Positions 26,450 through 36,378 are shown, numbered from the stretch's first letter. The stretch is DNA of 64,000 nucleotides from Deltaproteobacteria bacterium (GCA_040223695.1 JAVKFU010000017.1:1-64000); one strand, 5' to 3'. Notes: generated from the letters alone by a model not told the origin. Numbers and translations are program-made.

Positions 26450-28612
26450 TTGAATACATCCGCGACAGAATCCGGTAGAACGATAAAGACTTTACCCGGC
26501 AGTCCGGACCCCCTCGGCGCAACCTGGGACGGGAAGGGAGTGCATTTTGCCATCTATTCGGAAAATGCCGAGCGCGTGGAGTTATGCCTTTTCGGAAGGG
26601 GTAAGCCCGAGCCGGAGGTGGCAAGGATACCGGTTTACTCTAAGACGGGGAACATCTGGCATGTATACGTTCCGGGTTTGGAACCCGGGCAGTTGTACGG
26701 CTACAGAGTGCACGGCCCTTACGATCCGGAGAGGGGCCTCAGGTTTAATCACAACAAATTACTCCTTGACCCTTACTCAAAGGCAATCGCGGGAATAGTA
26801 AGACTGAATGAAATTCATCTTGACTACAGTCCCGGTCAAGATACCGCTCCCGATTCGAGGGACAGCGCGGCCTATATGCCCAAATCTATCGTCACCGATA
26901 CGTCATTCGACTGGGGAGACGACTCCCATCCGAGGATTCCATGGGGCGAAACAGTCATTTACGAGCTGCACGTAAAAGGATTCACCGCGCTTCACCCTGA
27001 AGTGCCTGAAGAGCTCCGGGGCACCTATTCCGGTCTTACGGCTCCGGCTGTTCTCGATTACCTCCATACCCTCGGCGTCACCTCCATAGAGCTGATGCCG
27101 GTACACCAAAGCGTGTCCGAAAGGAGACTGTTAGAGTACGGGCTCAGCAATTACTGGGGTTATAACACAATCGGATTTTTCGCCCCTGACCCCCGATTTT
27201 CCGGCGCGGGCGTAGAGGGCGAGCAGGTGAGGGAATTTAAAAATATGGTAAAGGCCCTCCACAGGGAAGGCTTCGAGATAATACTGGATGTCGTATATAA
27301 TCACACCGCCGAGGGAGGAGGGAGAGGGTCTACACTCTCGTTCAGAGGCATAGACAATCCCTCATACTACCGTCTGGACGGTAAAAATAAAGCCCGTTAT
27401 ATAAACTACACCGGCTGCGGCAATACCGTTAATTCTACCAATCCGGCTGTGAAGAGGCTTATTATAGACAGCCTTAAGTACTGGGTATCTGAAATGCACG
27501 TCGACGGATTCAGATTCGACCTCGCGACAGCGCTTTTCCGGGAAGACCCTGACTACCACAGGTTAAGCCCACTCTTTGAAGCCATTAACAACGAGCCCGA
27601 ATTATCCGAAACCAAATTCATAGCCGAGCCCTGGGACCTCGGACCCGGAGGTTACCAGCTGGGCAATTTTCACGATCCCTGGTCGGAATGGAACGACAAG
27701 TACCGTAACACTACGAGGCGCTTCTGGCGGGGAGACGAGATGCAGGTAGCCGATATGGCGTACCGTATCAGCGGATCGAGCGATCTATACGAACTGAGGG
27801 ACAAAGGCTCTTTTACCAGTATTAACTATTTCGCGTCCCATGACGGTTTTACGCTTGAGGACATGGTTACGTATGAAAAAAAACATAATCAGGCGAATAT
27901 GGAAAAAAATATGGACGGTAACAATTACAATTTTAGTTTTAACCTGGGCACGGAAGGCCCTACCAATAATCCGAATATAATCGAAAAGAGGGAAAGGCAG
28001 AAAAGGAACTTTATTGCGACGCTATTTGTGTCCCAGGGAGTTCCTATGCTTCTTTCGGGAGATGAATTCGGAAGAACACAGAAAGGGAACAACAACTCCT
28101 ACTGTCAGGATAACCCGATTTCATGGATTGATTGGGGACTGGACAAGCCGCAAACCGGGCAGCTCGAATTCACCCGCTTCCTAATACAACTGCGGAAGCA
28201 GTACCCCGTACTGAGACAGGGGAAGTTTTTTCACGGACATCCGATCAACGGTAACGGATACAAAGACCTAACCTGGCTCAGAGCGGACGGAGGCGAAATG
28301 ACCGAAGACGACTGGAAAAACCCGAAGCTCCGCTCTCTCGGATTTGTCAAGTCAGGCGACAATATAAAGGCCATAAAAACAAGAAAGAATCCCGAATTTG
28401 AAAATACGGTCATGATCCTGCTTAACGCGGGCCCCGAGCCGCTTGATTTTAATATCCCGGCCACAGCGATCTCGACCACGTGGCGGATAATTCTCGATAC
28501 CGCATACAGGGATACCTCGGGAAACCTGGGAGAGAGAAGCTCCGGCGAAAAATACAGTATGGCCGACAGGTCGCTCGCAATCTTAAAGCCTGTATATACC
28601 GGACAATTATGA
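26450..28612 (+). CDS. glgX: Glycogen debranching enzyme
   Basis: GlgX hydrolyses alpha-1,6 linkages of limit dextrins left after phosphorylase action. The 720-residue GH13_11 protein has an N-terminal CBM48-type domain (GATWDGKGVHFAIYSENAERVELCLF) and the barrel motifs DVVYNHTAEGG, GFRFDLATAL (nucleophile Asp), KFIAEPWDLG (acid Glu) and NYFASHDGFTLEDMV. A likely TTG start lies 50 bp after glgB. It sits with malQ, which acts on the released maltodextrins. Confidence 0.96.
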   Translation: MNTSATESGRTIKTLPGSPDPLGATWDGKGVHFAIYSENAERVELCLFGRGKPEPEVARIPVYSKTGNIWHVYVPGLEPGQLYGYRVHGPYDPERGLRFNHNKLLLDPYSKAIAGIVRLNEIHLDYSPGQDTAPDSRDSAAYMPKSIVTDTSFDWGDDSHPRIPWGETVIYELHVKGFTALHPEVPEELRGTYSGLTAPAVLDYLHTLGVTSIELMPVHQSVSERRLLEYGLSNYWGYNTIGFFAPDPRFSGAGVEGEQVREFKNMVKALHREGFEIILDVVYNHTAEGGGRGSTLSFRGIDNPSYYRLDGKNKARYINYTGCGNTVNSTNPAVKRLIIDSLKYWVSEMHVDGFRFDLATALFREDPDYHRLSPLFEAINNEPELSETKFIAEPWDLGPGGYQLGNFHDPWSEWNDKYRNTTRRFWRGDEMQVADMAYRISGSSDLYELRDKGSFTSINYFASHDGFTLEDMVTYEKKHNQANMEKNMDGNNYNFSFNLGTEGPTNNPNIIEKRERQKRNFIATLFVSQGVPMLLSGDEFGRTQKGNNNSYCQDNPISWIDWGLDKPQTGQLEFTRFLIQLRKQYPVLRQGKFFHGHPINGNGYKDLTWLRADGGEMTEDDWKNPKLRSLGFVKSGDNIKAIKTRKNPEFENTVMILLNAGPEPLDFNIPATAISTTWRIILDTAYRDTSGNLGERSSGEKYSMADRSLAILKPVYTGQL

Positions 28613-28649
28613 AGGGGCAAAATATTTTTGATCAGCACCGCGGGAAAAA

Positions 28650-30149
28650 ATGAACGAGAGAAAAAGCGGCATACTGCTGCATATAACGTCGTTACCTTCA
28701 AAGTTCGGAATCGGTGATTTCGGGCCCGCCGCCCGGGAGTTCATTGACTTTCTCTCCCGGACGGGGCAGAGATACTGGCAGGTGCTGCCGCTTAACCCGA
28801 CCGAGCTTATATACGGGAATTCACCCTACAGCGGCCCGTCGTCGTTTGCCGGCAATCCCATTCTTATAAGCCCCGAACTGATGATAGACAAGGGATACTT
28901 GTCCTTTGAAGAGCCGGGAGAAAAGCCCAGATTTGAAAACAACCGGGTTCATTACGAATCCGTTTACAAGCACAAATCATTGCTGTTAAAAAAAGCTTTC
29001 CATAACGTGAGGGACAGGATGGAGCTCGATCCGGATTTCAAAAAGTTTTGCACCCGGAACGAATTCTGGCTTGAGGATTATTCCCTTTACAGCTCGGTGA
29101 AAACGAATTTAAAATGCGGCACATGGAAAGATTTCCCTGAGGATTTGAAAAACAGAGACCGTAATGCCCTTGATAAATGGCGCGAGAAGATCGCTTCCGA
29201 AATTCTCTACACTCAGTTCACGCAGTACGTATTCTTCGAGCAGTGGTATTCGCTTAAGTCTTACGCGAACGAGCGGGGGATTGAAATAATAGGGGACATT
29301 CCCTATTACATTAATTACGACAGCTCGGATGTCTGGACTAACCCCGGTATGTTCAAGCTCGACGATGAAAAAAATCCCAAATTCGTCGCCGGCGTCCCCC
29401 CGGATTATTTCAGTGAGACGGGCCAGCTATGGGGTAATCCCGTTTATGACTGGAAGAAATTGAAAGAAACGGGGTATGAATGGTGGATCAAACGCATAGG
29501 GCATAATTTATCCATGTTCGACATACTCAGGCTCGATCATTTCAGGGGGTTCGTATCTTACTGGGAAGTCAGAGCGGGCGAGAAAACAGCCCTCAACGGC
29601 AAATGGGTTGACCCGGGCGCGGAAGACTTTTTTGATACCCTGTTCAACCGCTACGATACATCAAATTTTATAGCGGAGGACCTGGGCTATATAACCCCCG
29701 ACGTTAAGGAAATAATCAGACGATACGGCCTTCCGGGGATGAAGATACTGCTGTTCGCATTCGGGGAAGATTTCCCCTACGGCGACTACCTGCCAGAGAA
29801 TTTCGGCGAGAACTGTGTCGTCTACACGGGAACTCACGATAACAATACAGTCACGGGCTGGTGGAATACCGAGGCCGGGAATGTGGAGAAGGAGCGGTTC
29901 CGTAAATACATCGACAGGGAAATAGAGGGGAGGGAAATTCATTGGGAATTTATCAGGCTTGCGATGGAGTCTCCCGCCCGGACCGCGATAATACCCATGC
30001 AGGACGTTCTGGGACTGGGCGCGGGGGCCAGGATGAACAAACCCTCTACATCAAGAGGCAACTGGGAATGGAGGCTGAAACCAGGATATATAACGCCTGA
30101 GATAAAAAGCAGGTTGAAAGAAATTACGGAAATAAACCGCAGGGATTAA
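28650..30149 (+). CDS. malQ: 4-alpha-glucanotransferase (amylomaltase)
   Basis: A GH77 enzyme that transfers glucan segments between maltodextrins. The 499-residue length is typical of the compact bacterial form. Motifs seen: GILLHITSLPSKFGIGDFG, the RYWQVLPLNPT segment, the DIPYYINYDSSDVW stretch, ILRLDHFRGFVSYWEV (nucleophile Asp), AEDLGYITPDV (acid Glu) and YTGTHDNNTVTGW. The start is 37 bp after glgX. With glgP and glgX it completes maltodextrin recycling. Confidence 0.96.
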   Translation: MNERKSGILLHITSLPSKFGIGDFGPAAREFIDFLSRTGQRYWQVLPLNPTELIYGNSPYSGPSSFAGNPILISPELMIDKGYLSFEEPGEKPRFENNRVHYESVYKHKSLLLKKAFHNVRDRMELDPDFKKFCTRNEFWLEDYSLYSSVKTNLKCGTWKDFPEDLKNRDRNALDKWREKIASEILYTQFTQYVFFEQWYSLKSYANERGIEIIGDIPYYINYDSSDVWTNPGMFKLDDEKNPKFVAGVPPDYFSETGQLWGNPVYDWKKLKETGYEWWIKRIGHNLSMFDILRLDHFRGFVSYWEVRAGEKTALNGKWVDPGAEDFFDTLFNRYDTSNFIAEDLGYITPDVKEIIRRYGLPGMKILLFAFGEDFPYGDYLPENFGENCVVYTGTHDNNTVTGWWNTEAGNVEKERFRKYIDREIEGREIHWEFIRLAMESPARTAIIPMQDVLGLGAGARMNKPSTSRGNWEWRLKPGYITPEIKSRLKEITEINRRD

Positions 30150-30256
30150 AATCTGGTAAGTTTATCATTCAAAATCCAGTATTATTCCATCATGAATATA
30201 AAACAGCCGAATAATCATCTAATTACAAGCTTCTACAAACGAAAAGGAGATGCCAC

Positions 30257-31729
30257 TTGATAAAAGTTCTTTTCATAGCATCTGAAATGGAGCCCCTCGC
30301 AAAGACAGGCGGGCTTGCCGATGTAATCGGGGTGCTCCCCAAGAAATTACGGGAAACAGGATGCGACGCGAGAGTGGTTCTACCCTACTACGGCGAGGTC
30401 AGAAAAAACCTCGAACGCCTTAAATACAATACCGTTAACACGGGAAAAGAGGTAACAGTTGTAATCGACTGGCTCCCCTACAAAGCAAATATAAAAGAGA
30501 CCGAGGTCGAAGGGGTGCCGGTTTATCTCCTCTGTAACGACGAACTTTTTGAGCGTGAATACGTGTATACGACCCCTGCCGGGGATTATAAGGATAACGA
30601 CGTCAGATTCGGGTTTTATTCTCTGGGGGCGTTGGAAACGGCAAAAGCGCTAAATTTCAAGCCGGACATTATCCACTGTAACGACTGGCAGGCTGCAATG
30701 GCGCCGATTTCCCTCAAGTGGAAAAGGCACTACAACGATGACCCGTTTTTTCAAAGCTCGAAGCTTGTCTTTACGATTCACAATATTTCGTATCAGGGGC
30801 TATTCGGACAGGGGTTTCTGGACAGATTCGGGCTTGACAGATCCCTTTTCAATCCCGAGCAGCTAGAATTTTACGGCATGGTCAATCTCTTGAAAGGCGG
30901 AATAATCACATCCGATCTGGTAACCACGGTGAGCCCGACATACGCAGAGGAGATACAAACTCCCGCGTACGGCTACGGTCTCGACGGCGTCCTCCAGGCT
31001 GTTTCGAGCCAGGGGAAATTGAAAGGGATAATAAACGGAATCGATTATGACGACTGGGACCCGGAGACGGATAATGCGCTTTTTGCAAACTACAACCGGG
31101 ACGACCCCGGAGGAAAAATTGAGAATAAAGCTAAACTAAAGGGTCTTCTCGGATTAAACGGTAACGGGAGAAGCCCGCTGATCGGTGTTGTCGCCAGGCT
31201 CGCACAGCAAAAAGGCATTGACCTGGTGGTCGACTCCCTTGACCGGTTGATGGCCCTGGATGTCGAACTCGTGGTGCTTGGAGCAGGGGATAAAACCTAC
31301 GAGAAATTACTTACTGCCGCGCTTCAGAAATATGGCGGCAATTTCAAAGCGATTATAGGCTACGACGAGACAAAAGCCAGAAGGATATACGCGGGCTGTG
31401 ATATGTTTTTGATGCCCTCAAGGTTCGAGCCATGCGGATTGGGACAGTTAATTTCGCTCAGATACGGCACGATCCCCATTGTGAGGGGAACCGGGGGACT
31501 CCTCGATACAATCGTCGACTACAGCGCGGATAAGAAATACGGGAACGGCTTTGTGTTCAACGAGTTCGATGAAGACGAGTTAATCAGCACGGTCAAAAGG
31601 GCAATTTCAATCTATAAAAACACGCGGGAATGGAACAACCTGGTGAAAACCGTAATGAAAATAGATTTTTCATGGCGCAAATCGAGCAGGGAGTATTTAA
31701 AAAGTTATCAAGATTTGCTTGAAGACTGA
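30257..31729 (+). CDS. glgA: Glycogen synthase (ADP-glucose type)
   Basis: A GT5 glucosyltransferase extending alpha-1,4 glucan from ADP-glucose. The 490-residue protein starts with the donor-binding KTGGLAD segment (EMEPLAKTGGLADVIGVLPK) and contains DIIHCNDWQAA, FTIHNISYQG, GIINGIDYDDWDP, VARLAQQKGIDL and the C-terminal PSRFEPCGLGQL motif. The start is TTG with AAAAGGAGATG upstream. No glgC gene for ADP-glucose supply occurs in this locus. Confidence 0.97.
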   Translation: MIKVLFIASEMEPLAKTGGLADVIGVLPKKLRETGCDARVVLPYYGEVRKNLERLKYNTVNTGKEVTVVIDWLPYKANIKETEVEGVPVYLLCNDELFEREYVYTTPAGDYKDNDVRFGFYSLGALETAKALNFKPDIIHCNDWQAAMAPISLKWKRHYNDDPFFQSSKLVFTIHNISYQGLFGQGFLDRFGLDRSLFNPEQLEFYGMVNLLKGGIITSDLVTTVSPTYAEEIQTPAYGYGLDGVLQAVSSQGKLKGIINGIDYDDWDPETDNALFANYNRDDPGGKIENKAKLKGLLGLNGNGRSPLIGVVARLAQQKGIDLVVDSLDRLMALDVELVVLGAGDKTYEKLLTAALQKYGGNFKAIIGYDETKARRIYAGCDMFLMPSRFEPCGLGQLISLRYGTIPIVRGTGGLLDTIVDYSADKKYGNGFVFNEFDEDELISTVKRAISIYKNTREWNNLVKTVMKIDFSWRKSSREYLKSYQDLLED

Positions 31730-31952
31730 CAGCCCGGGAAAGTTATAAAGTATCCGGGGCTTACGAACTACGGTCTTGTTATGAGCTTAATCCGGGGCGA
31801 GCGGGCAATTATTAATCTTGAATCCGGATCCAACGAGTGTAATTCTGTCTTATGTGAAAAGAATTATCCCGCATTTTAAGCAAATTTAATTTTCCAATAC
31901 CGGTTTCGATGTTATATTAATACCTTTTACTCACTAAAAGGAAGGATTTAAT

Positions 31953-33206
31953 ATGAGAAAATACGAATCTGCAGTCAGGGGAAACGTGCACTGGTGGGTC
32001 GACGAGATAAAATCCGTAGATATTCTTGTGGGCATACCATGTTACAATTGCGAGGACTCAATCGGGTTTGTAGTCGAACAAGTTGCAAAAGGATTATCAC
32101 AATACTTCCCCCAGCATAAATCCGCTATATTTATAAGCGACGGCGGGTCTCTCGATGATACGCGTGAACACGCATACGAAGCAAAGATCCCGGAAAATAT
32201 TCACAGAAGGGTGACTATTTACAGAGGTTTTCCGGGGAAAGGAACGTCTTTCAGGGCTGTTTTCGAGCTTGCTTTAATGCTTAAAGTCAAGGCAATAGCC
32301 GTCTTTGACGCCGACCTCAGGAGTATCACCCCGGAATGGGTAAAGTTCATAGTCGAGCCTATTCTGGACGGTTCCGCGGGATTCGTAGCCCCTTTTTACA
32401 GAAGACATAAATTCGACGGGACCATCACGAACCAGATCGTGTATCCCTTAACGCGCGCCCTTTACGGCGTTGACGTGAGACAGCCTATAGGCGGGGATTT
32501 CGGTTTTTGCCCCGAGCTTGCCGCTTTTTATGTAAAAGAAGACGTATGGGAAACAGATGTCTCGAGGTTCGGCATAGACATATGGATGACCACGTGCGCT
32601 GTAAACGAAGGCTTCAAAGTGGTGCAAACCTACCTCGGCACCAAGATACACGGGGCCAAAGACCCTGCTTCCGATCTGGGCCCTATGTTCCGTCAGGTAG
32701 TCAGCACGGTTTTTTACCTGATGAGCAAATATGAGCGCAACTGGCACAGGGAGAACCCTTTCCAGGCAATACAAATAAACAATAAAATTGATGAAGAGCC
32801 CAAGCTAGAGGCGATATCGGTAAGCATGAACGATCTTCATGAAGAATTCGTTGACGGCTTTCCTCATTTCAGACCTATGTACGATGAAATTCTGAACGGC
32901 GATAATCTTTCCAGGCTCGATGAAATATATGAACTATGGAAGTCGAACAAAGAGGCCGAATTCGATACCGAGCTCTGGTGCAGGATTCTCTATGATTTCG
33001 CTTATGTCTACCAGCAGTGGGAAAGAAACAAGAGAAGGCTTGTGGATATAATAACTCCTCTTTATTTCGGAAGAACCAAGAGCTACTGTCAGCAGGTAAT
33101 GAACATGTCGAGCGATGAAGCGGAGCAGGTAGTTCAGGATCAGGCAAAAACATTCGAACAGAACAAGTCCTACTTATTGAAAAGATTCGACATCTGGAAT
33201 GATTGA
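31953..33206 (+). CDS. GT-A glycosyltransferase, GT81-like (glucosylglycerate/phosphoglycerate synthase type)
   Basis: A 417-residue retaining-type glycosyltransferase. It has VGIPCYNCEDSIG at the sugar-nucleotide site, ISDGGSLDDT, a PGKG loop (RGFPGKGTSF), the metal-binding VFDADLRSITPEW, FYRRHKFDG, a QPIGGDFGF acceptor segment and RFGIDIWM, followed by H and MFRQV elements. This order matches glucosyl-3-phosphoglycerate and glucosylglycerate synthases, which make the compatible solute glucosylglycerate. The C-terminal third is helical and less familiar. It stands 223 bp after glgA with its own AAGGAAGG ribosome binding site and is followed by a terminator. The exact donor and acceptor are inferred, not seen. 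Confidence 0.65.
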   Translation: MRKYESAVRGNVHWWVDEIKSVDILVGIPCYNCEDSIGFVVEQVAKGLSQYFPQHKSAIFISDGGSLDDTREHAYEAKIPENIHRRVTIYRGFPGKGTSFRAVFELALMLKVKAIAVFDADLRSITPEWVKFIVEPILDGSAGFVAPFYRRHKFDGTITNQIVYPLTRALYGVDVRQPIGGDFGFCPELAAFYVKEDVWETDVSRFGIDIWMTTCAVNEGFKVVQTYLGTKIHGAKDPASDLGPMFRQVVSTVFYLMSKYERNWHRENPFQAIQINNKIDEEPKLEAISVSMNDLHEEFVDGFPHFRPMYDEILNGDNLSRLDEIYELWKSNKEAEFDTELWCRILYDFAYVYQQWERNKRRLVDIITPLYFGRTKSYCQQVMNMSSDEAEQVVQDQAKTFEQNKSYLLKRFDIWND

Positions 33207-33229
33207 TTAAATCGAACGAAGGAAGCCCT

Positions 33230-33259
33230 GAGCCCGGCGCACCGCGCCCGGGTCTTTTT
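33230..33259 (+). terminator. Rho-independent terminator after the GT81-like gene
   Basis: A GC-rich stem (CCCGGCGC against GCGCCCGGG, one bulged C, loop ACC) is followed by TCTTTTTG. It starts about 24 bp after the stop codon and closes the glycogen and compatible-solute region. Confidence 0.7.
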
Positions 33260-33401
33260 GTGGCTTTAACAATTCACAAAATCGCCCGCTACAGGCCAGA
33301 TTACGGGAAAGCTTATACAAAAGACTGTTAGAGAAACTCTGCTGAGAAGAGCAATAATTTCGTTCAAAATCTCCAGAAACTTTATCGGTATTCATTTTCA
33401 A

Positions 33402-33429
33402 TTGACAATTCCATCATTCTTAACATACT
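33402..33429 (+). promoter_or_regulatory. Possible sigma-70 promoter for the APC-Usp permease
   Basis: TTGACA (33402-33407) and CATACT (33424-33429) are 16 bp apart. The -10 matches poorly. Between it and the start codon at 33516 lies a very AT-rich run (33465-33500). The gene-free stretch 33260-33515 holds nothing else I can support. Confidence 0.35.
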
Positions 33430-33515
33430 TCAAATTAGCGAAATATCCTTTGTCACCCTAATAATATATATGGTATATATAGAATATTATATTATACAAC
33501 TGAGTACAGGTAGCA

Positions 33516-35741
33516 ATGGAAAATAAAACAGAACGGACTATGGGCCTCTTCGGCGCGGTAGGAGTCGGGGTAGGGGCAATTGTAGGAGGCGGGATACTGG
33601 CTCTGGCCGGCGTTGCCTTCGCAACCACAGGCCCGAGCGCCATACTGGCCTTCACGCTAAACGGTATAATCGCTTTAATAACCGCACTCAGCTTTGCCGA
33701 GCTATCAGCCGCATTCCCCGAATCGGGAGGCACGTATGTCTTCTCGAAAAAGGTTTTATCCATAAGGGCCGCTTTCGCAGTGGGATGGGTCGTATGGTTC
33801 GCCTCCATCGTGGCCGCTGTCCTTTACGCGCTCGGTGCCGGGCTTTTTATAACAATACTTCTGGAGGGCGTGGCGGAGCAATTGCCCTGGGAATTCGTTA
33901 ATTGGGACAAGGCGGAATGGCCGGCTCTAGCAATAGCCATAATATCAATAGTTGTTTACACCGCGAGCCTTGTGAGAAGACCGGGCGGGGGGGGCAGTTT
34001 TGCAAATATCGGAAAGATTACCGCTTTCGCCATATTGATTATCGGCGGCCTGTGGGCGCTTCCCGAGGAGTCCCTGTCGAGCATCAGAACGGACTATTCA
34101 CCGTTCTTCGCTTTAGGTGCTCTGGGCCTGATACAGGCTATGGGATATACGTTTATTGCGTTTCAGGGATTCGATCTGATCGCGGCAGTAGCGGGAGAGG
34201 TGAAAGATCCGGGGAAAACCATCCCCAGAGCAATGATAATTTCTCTCCTGATTGCGCTTTCCATATATATCCCGCTCATATTTATAATAACCGTAGCCGG
34301 AACAGACATAGGGGAGTCGATCACTGCTTTGAGTAAGGAGGATCCCGAGGCAATCATCGCGGTTACTGCAGAGAACTATCTGGGAAAATTCGGATTCTGG
34401 CTCGTTGTGGCGGCTGCGATTCTTTCCATGCTTTCCGCACTCTACGCGAATATACTCGCAGCATCCCGTATAGCCCAGAGCATGGCAAGGGACAGAACCC
34501 TGCCCAGGTCCCTCGGGAGTATATATGAGAAACGGGGAACACCCGCGGCGGCCATTATCGTAACCGCGGCGATAATTGCGGCTACACTGCTCGTGATACC
34601 CGATGTGGGCTCCGCCGGCGCAGCGGCGAGTTTGATTTTCCTTCTGACATTCGCACTTGCCCAATGGATGACACTACTTGCCAGAAAGAGAAGAAGCAGC
34701 ACCTCAAAATCATTCCGCACCCCGTTATTCCCGTATATCACGATTCTGGGTATCGCAGCCTGTATCGGACTCGCAATGTTTCAAGGCATAAAGGTCCCGG
34801 CCGCGGGGCTTATCGCTCTGGTCTGGCTGCTCATAGGCGGGGTATTGTATTTAATCCTGTTCGCGAGGAGCGCCCGAATCTTCGACGCGTCCTCGGAAGG
34901 GTTCGACCCGGAGCTTGTCAGGTTAAGGGGAAGAAGCCCGCTCGTGCTAGTCCCGATTGCCAATCCGACGAACGCGGCGCCCATGGTGGCCGTAGCCAAC
35001 ACGCTCGCTCCGCCCCATTACGGTAAAGTGCTACTTCTATCGGTTGTCACTACCGATGAGGAGTGGAATCAGGACCGGCACACCGGACTTGTAATTAACG
35101 CCCAGGAAGTGCTGAGGGAGGCGGTAACCGCCTCGCTCGATATCGGGCTATCTCCCGAAGCCCTGATTACAATAGCGAAAAGGCCGTGGCCCGAGATCAT
35201 TCGTGTGGCCGAGACCCACCGGTGCGAGAGTCTCCTGGTGGGACTTACCGAATTTACGGACAAGGAGACAGAAAAAAATCTCGAAAAGCTCATAAACAGC
35301 GTCAATTGCGACGTCGTAATACTGCGCGCCCCCCATGAGTGGCACATCTATGAAGCCGAGCGGATACTGGTTCCCGTAGGGGGAAGAGGCGTCCACGGCG
35401 AGCTATTGGCCAGGGTTCTCGGAAGCATAAGCCGCGCCGGAAACGCGGAGATTACCTTCTTAAGGGTCCTGCCGGAAAAAACCGACTGGAAAACCCTGGA
35501 CAGAGCCAGGAAAGAACTTTTTCTATTCGCGGCGGACCAGGCAGTCAAAGGCAACCTGAAAATCAAAGTGGAAAAAGCGGATGACATAGCGAATCAGATT
35601 ATGAGCCACGTAGTCGAAAGCGATCTCGTGATTCTGGGGATTCAGAGCAGGGGAAGATATAAAAAATCCTTCGGGGAGCTGACCCTCCGAATCGCGCGTG
35701 AAACGAATTGTCCGATTCTGATGATTAGCAGGCAGAGTTAA
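33516..35741 (+). CDS. APC-family amino acid permease fused to two universal stress (Usp) domains
   Basis: A 741-residue protein. Residues about 1-450 form twelve transmembrane helices of the APC superfamily, with the N-terminal GVGAIVGGGILALAG motif and the GFDLIAAVAGEVKDPGKTIPRAM loop characteristic of amino acid permeases. After residue about 465 come two cytoplasmic Usp-like domains, the first starting PLVLVPIANPTNAAPMV, the second ERILVPVGGRGVHGELL and ending with the ILMIS strand. Usp domains often bind ATP or cyclic AMP and may gate the permease. It is a single-gene unit. Confidence 0.9.
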   Translation: MENKTERTMGLFGAVGVGVGAIVGGGILALAGVAFATTGPSAILAFTLNGIIALITALSFAELSAAFPESGGTYVFSKKVLSIRAAFAVGWVVWFASIVAAVLYALGAGLFITILLEGVAEQLPWEFVNWDKAEWPALAIAIISIVVYTASLVRRPGGGGSFANIGKITAFAILIIGGLWALPEESLSSIRTDYSPFFALGALGLIQAMGYTFIAFQGFDLIAAVAGEVKDPGKTIPRAMIISLLIALSIYIPLIFIITVAGTDIGESITALSKEDPEAIIAVTAENYLGKFGFWLVVAAAILSMLSALYANILAASRIAQSMARDRTLPRSLGSIYEKRGTPAAAIIVTAAIIAATLLVIPDVGSAGAAASLIFLLTFALAQWMTLLARKRRSSTSKSFRTPLFPYITILGIAACIGLAMFQGIKVPAAGLIALVWLLIGGVLYLILFARSARIFDASSEGFDPELVRLRGRSPLVLVPIANPTNAAPMVAVANTLAPPHYGKVLLLSVVTTDEEWNQDRHTGLVINAQEVLREAVTASLDIGLSPEALITIAKRPWPEIIRVAETHRCESLLVGLTEFTDKETEKNLEKLINSVNCDVVILRAPHEWHIYEAERILVPVGGRGVHGELLARVLGSISRAGNAEITFLRVLPEKTDWKTLDRARKELFLFAADQAVKGNLKIKVEKADDIANQIMSHVVESDLVILGIQSRGRYKKSFGELTLRIARETNCPILMISRQS

Positions 35742-35791
35742 CGCCCCCTATATTTTGTATCAAATCAATTACGGCTCATCGTGTTTCCAGC

Positions 35792-35851
35792 CCTCGGAAC
35801 CGAGGACAAAAACTTTCTACGGCAATTGACCTGAATTCCGGTCCGGAATTC
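35792..35851. promoter_or_regulatory. Two palindromes upstream of an NTF2-like gene
   Basis: CCTCGG-AA-CCGAGG (35792-35805) is a short hairpin without a T-run. GAATTCCGG-T-CCGGAATTC (35833-35851) is a perfect 9-bp inverted repeat around one base, followed by another GAATTC. The second begins 5 bp after a TTGACC. Either could be an operator, but no protein partner is identifiable. Confidence 0.35.
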
Positions 35852-35920
35852 GAATTCAATTAAGCTTAGTATTTTTTTCTAATCTGCTACACTCACTCTA
35901 AAAAACCGTGAGAGGCAGTA

Positions 35921-36334
35921 ATGAGAAACGGAAATCTGGCTGGAATACAGATATTGGATTCCGGAAAAACCGAGCTGAGCGGGCGCAACATACAAATTAC
36001 AACCTCCGCTTTCCATGAGCTGATTGAAAAGAAAAACATCTCGCTGTTTTCCAGACTTATGAGCCCCGAGCTTAAAATTCGCAAAAACAACGAGCTATGG
36101 AATTATGACCAGACGCTCGGTTACATAGAGAGGTTAAATTCCGTGTATAAAAAGGTCACATTCCTTCCCTTCGAAATGATTATCGCCACCGGAGATTACG
36201 TCACGGTTAAATACACGGAGAGACTGTATCCTGACGACGGACCGGTGGAGTCACACAAGTTCATCTCCATCTTTGAAATCAAAGACGGCAGGATTCGTAA
36301 TATTTGGGAGCTGGCCGTTCCGGAAGAGGAATAA
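35921..36334 (+). CDS. NTF2-like (SnoaL-type) hypothetical protein
   Basis: A 137-residue soluble protein with an NTF2-like pattern: a helix followed by LFSRLMSPELKI, the Y-x-x-x-L helix of QTLGYIERLNSVYKKV, and C-terminal strands VESHKFISIFEIKDGRIRNIWEL. The KF-x-x-I-F-E-I-K-D-G-R-I ending is the usual SnoaL strand pair. No catalytic residues can be assigned. GAGAGG lies before the ATG. It is a second NTF2-like gene, distinct in sequence from the one at 17 kb. Confidence 0.7.
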   Translation: MRNGNLAGIQILDSGKTELSGRNIQITTSAFHELIEKKNISLFSRLMSPELKIRKNNELWNYDQTLGYIERLNSVYKKVTFLPFEMIIATGDYVTVKYTERLYPDDGPVESHKFISIFEIKDGRIRNIWELAVPEEE

Positions 36335-36378
36335 CATCCAGGCTGAAACAACGCAAACTAGATTCTAAATTGTGATAG

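Noticed and set aside
31730-31775. Hairpin after glgA (AGCCCGG with CCGGGGCT) as a terminator
   Set aside because: The loop is long, the stem has a bulge and there is no T-run after it.
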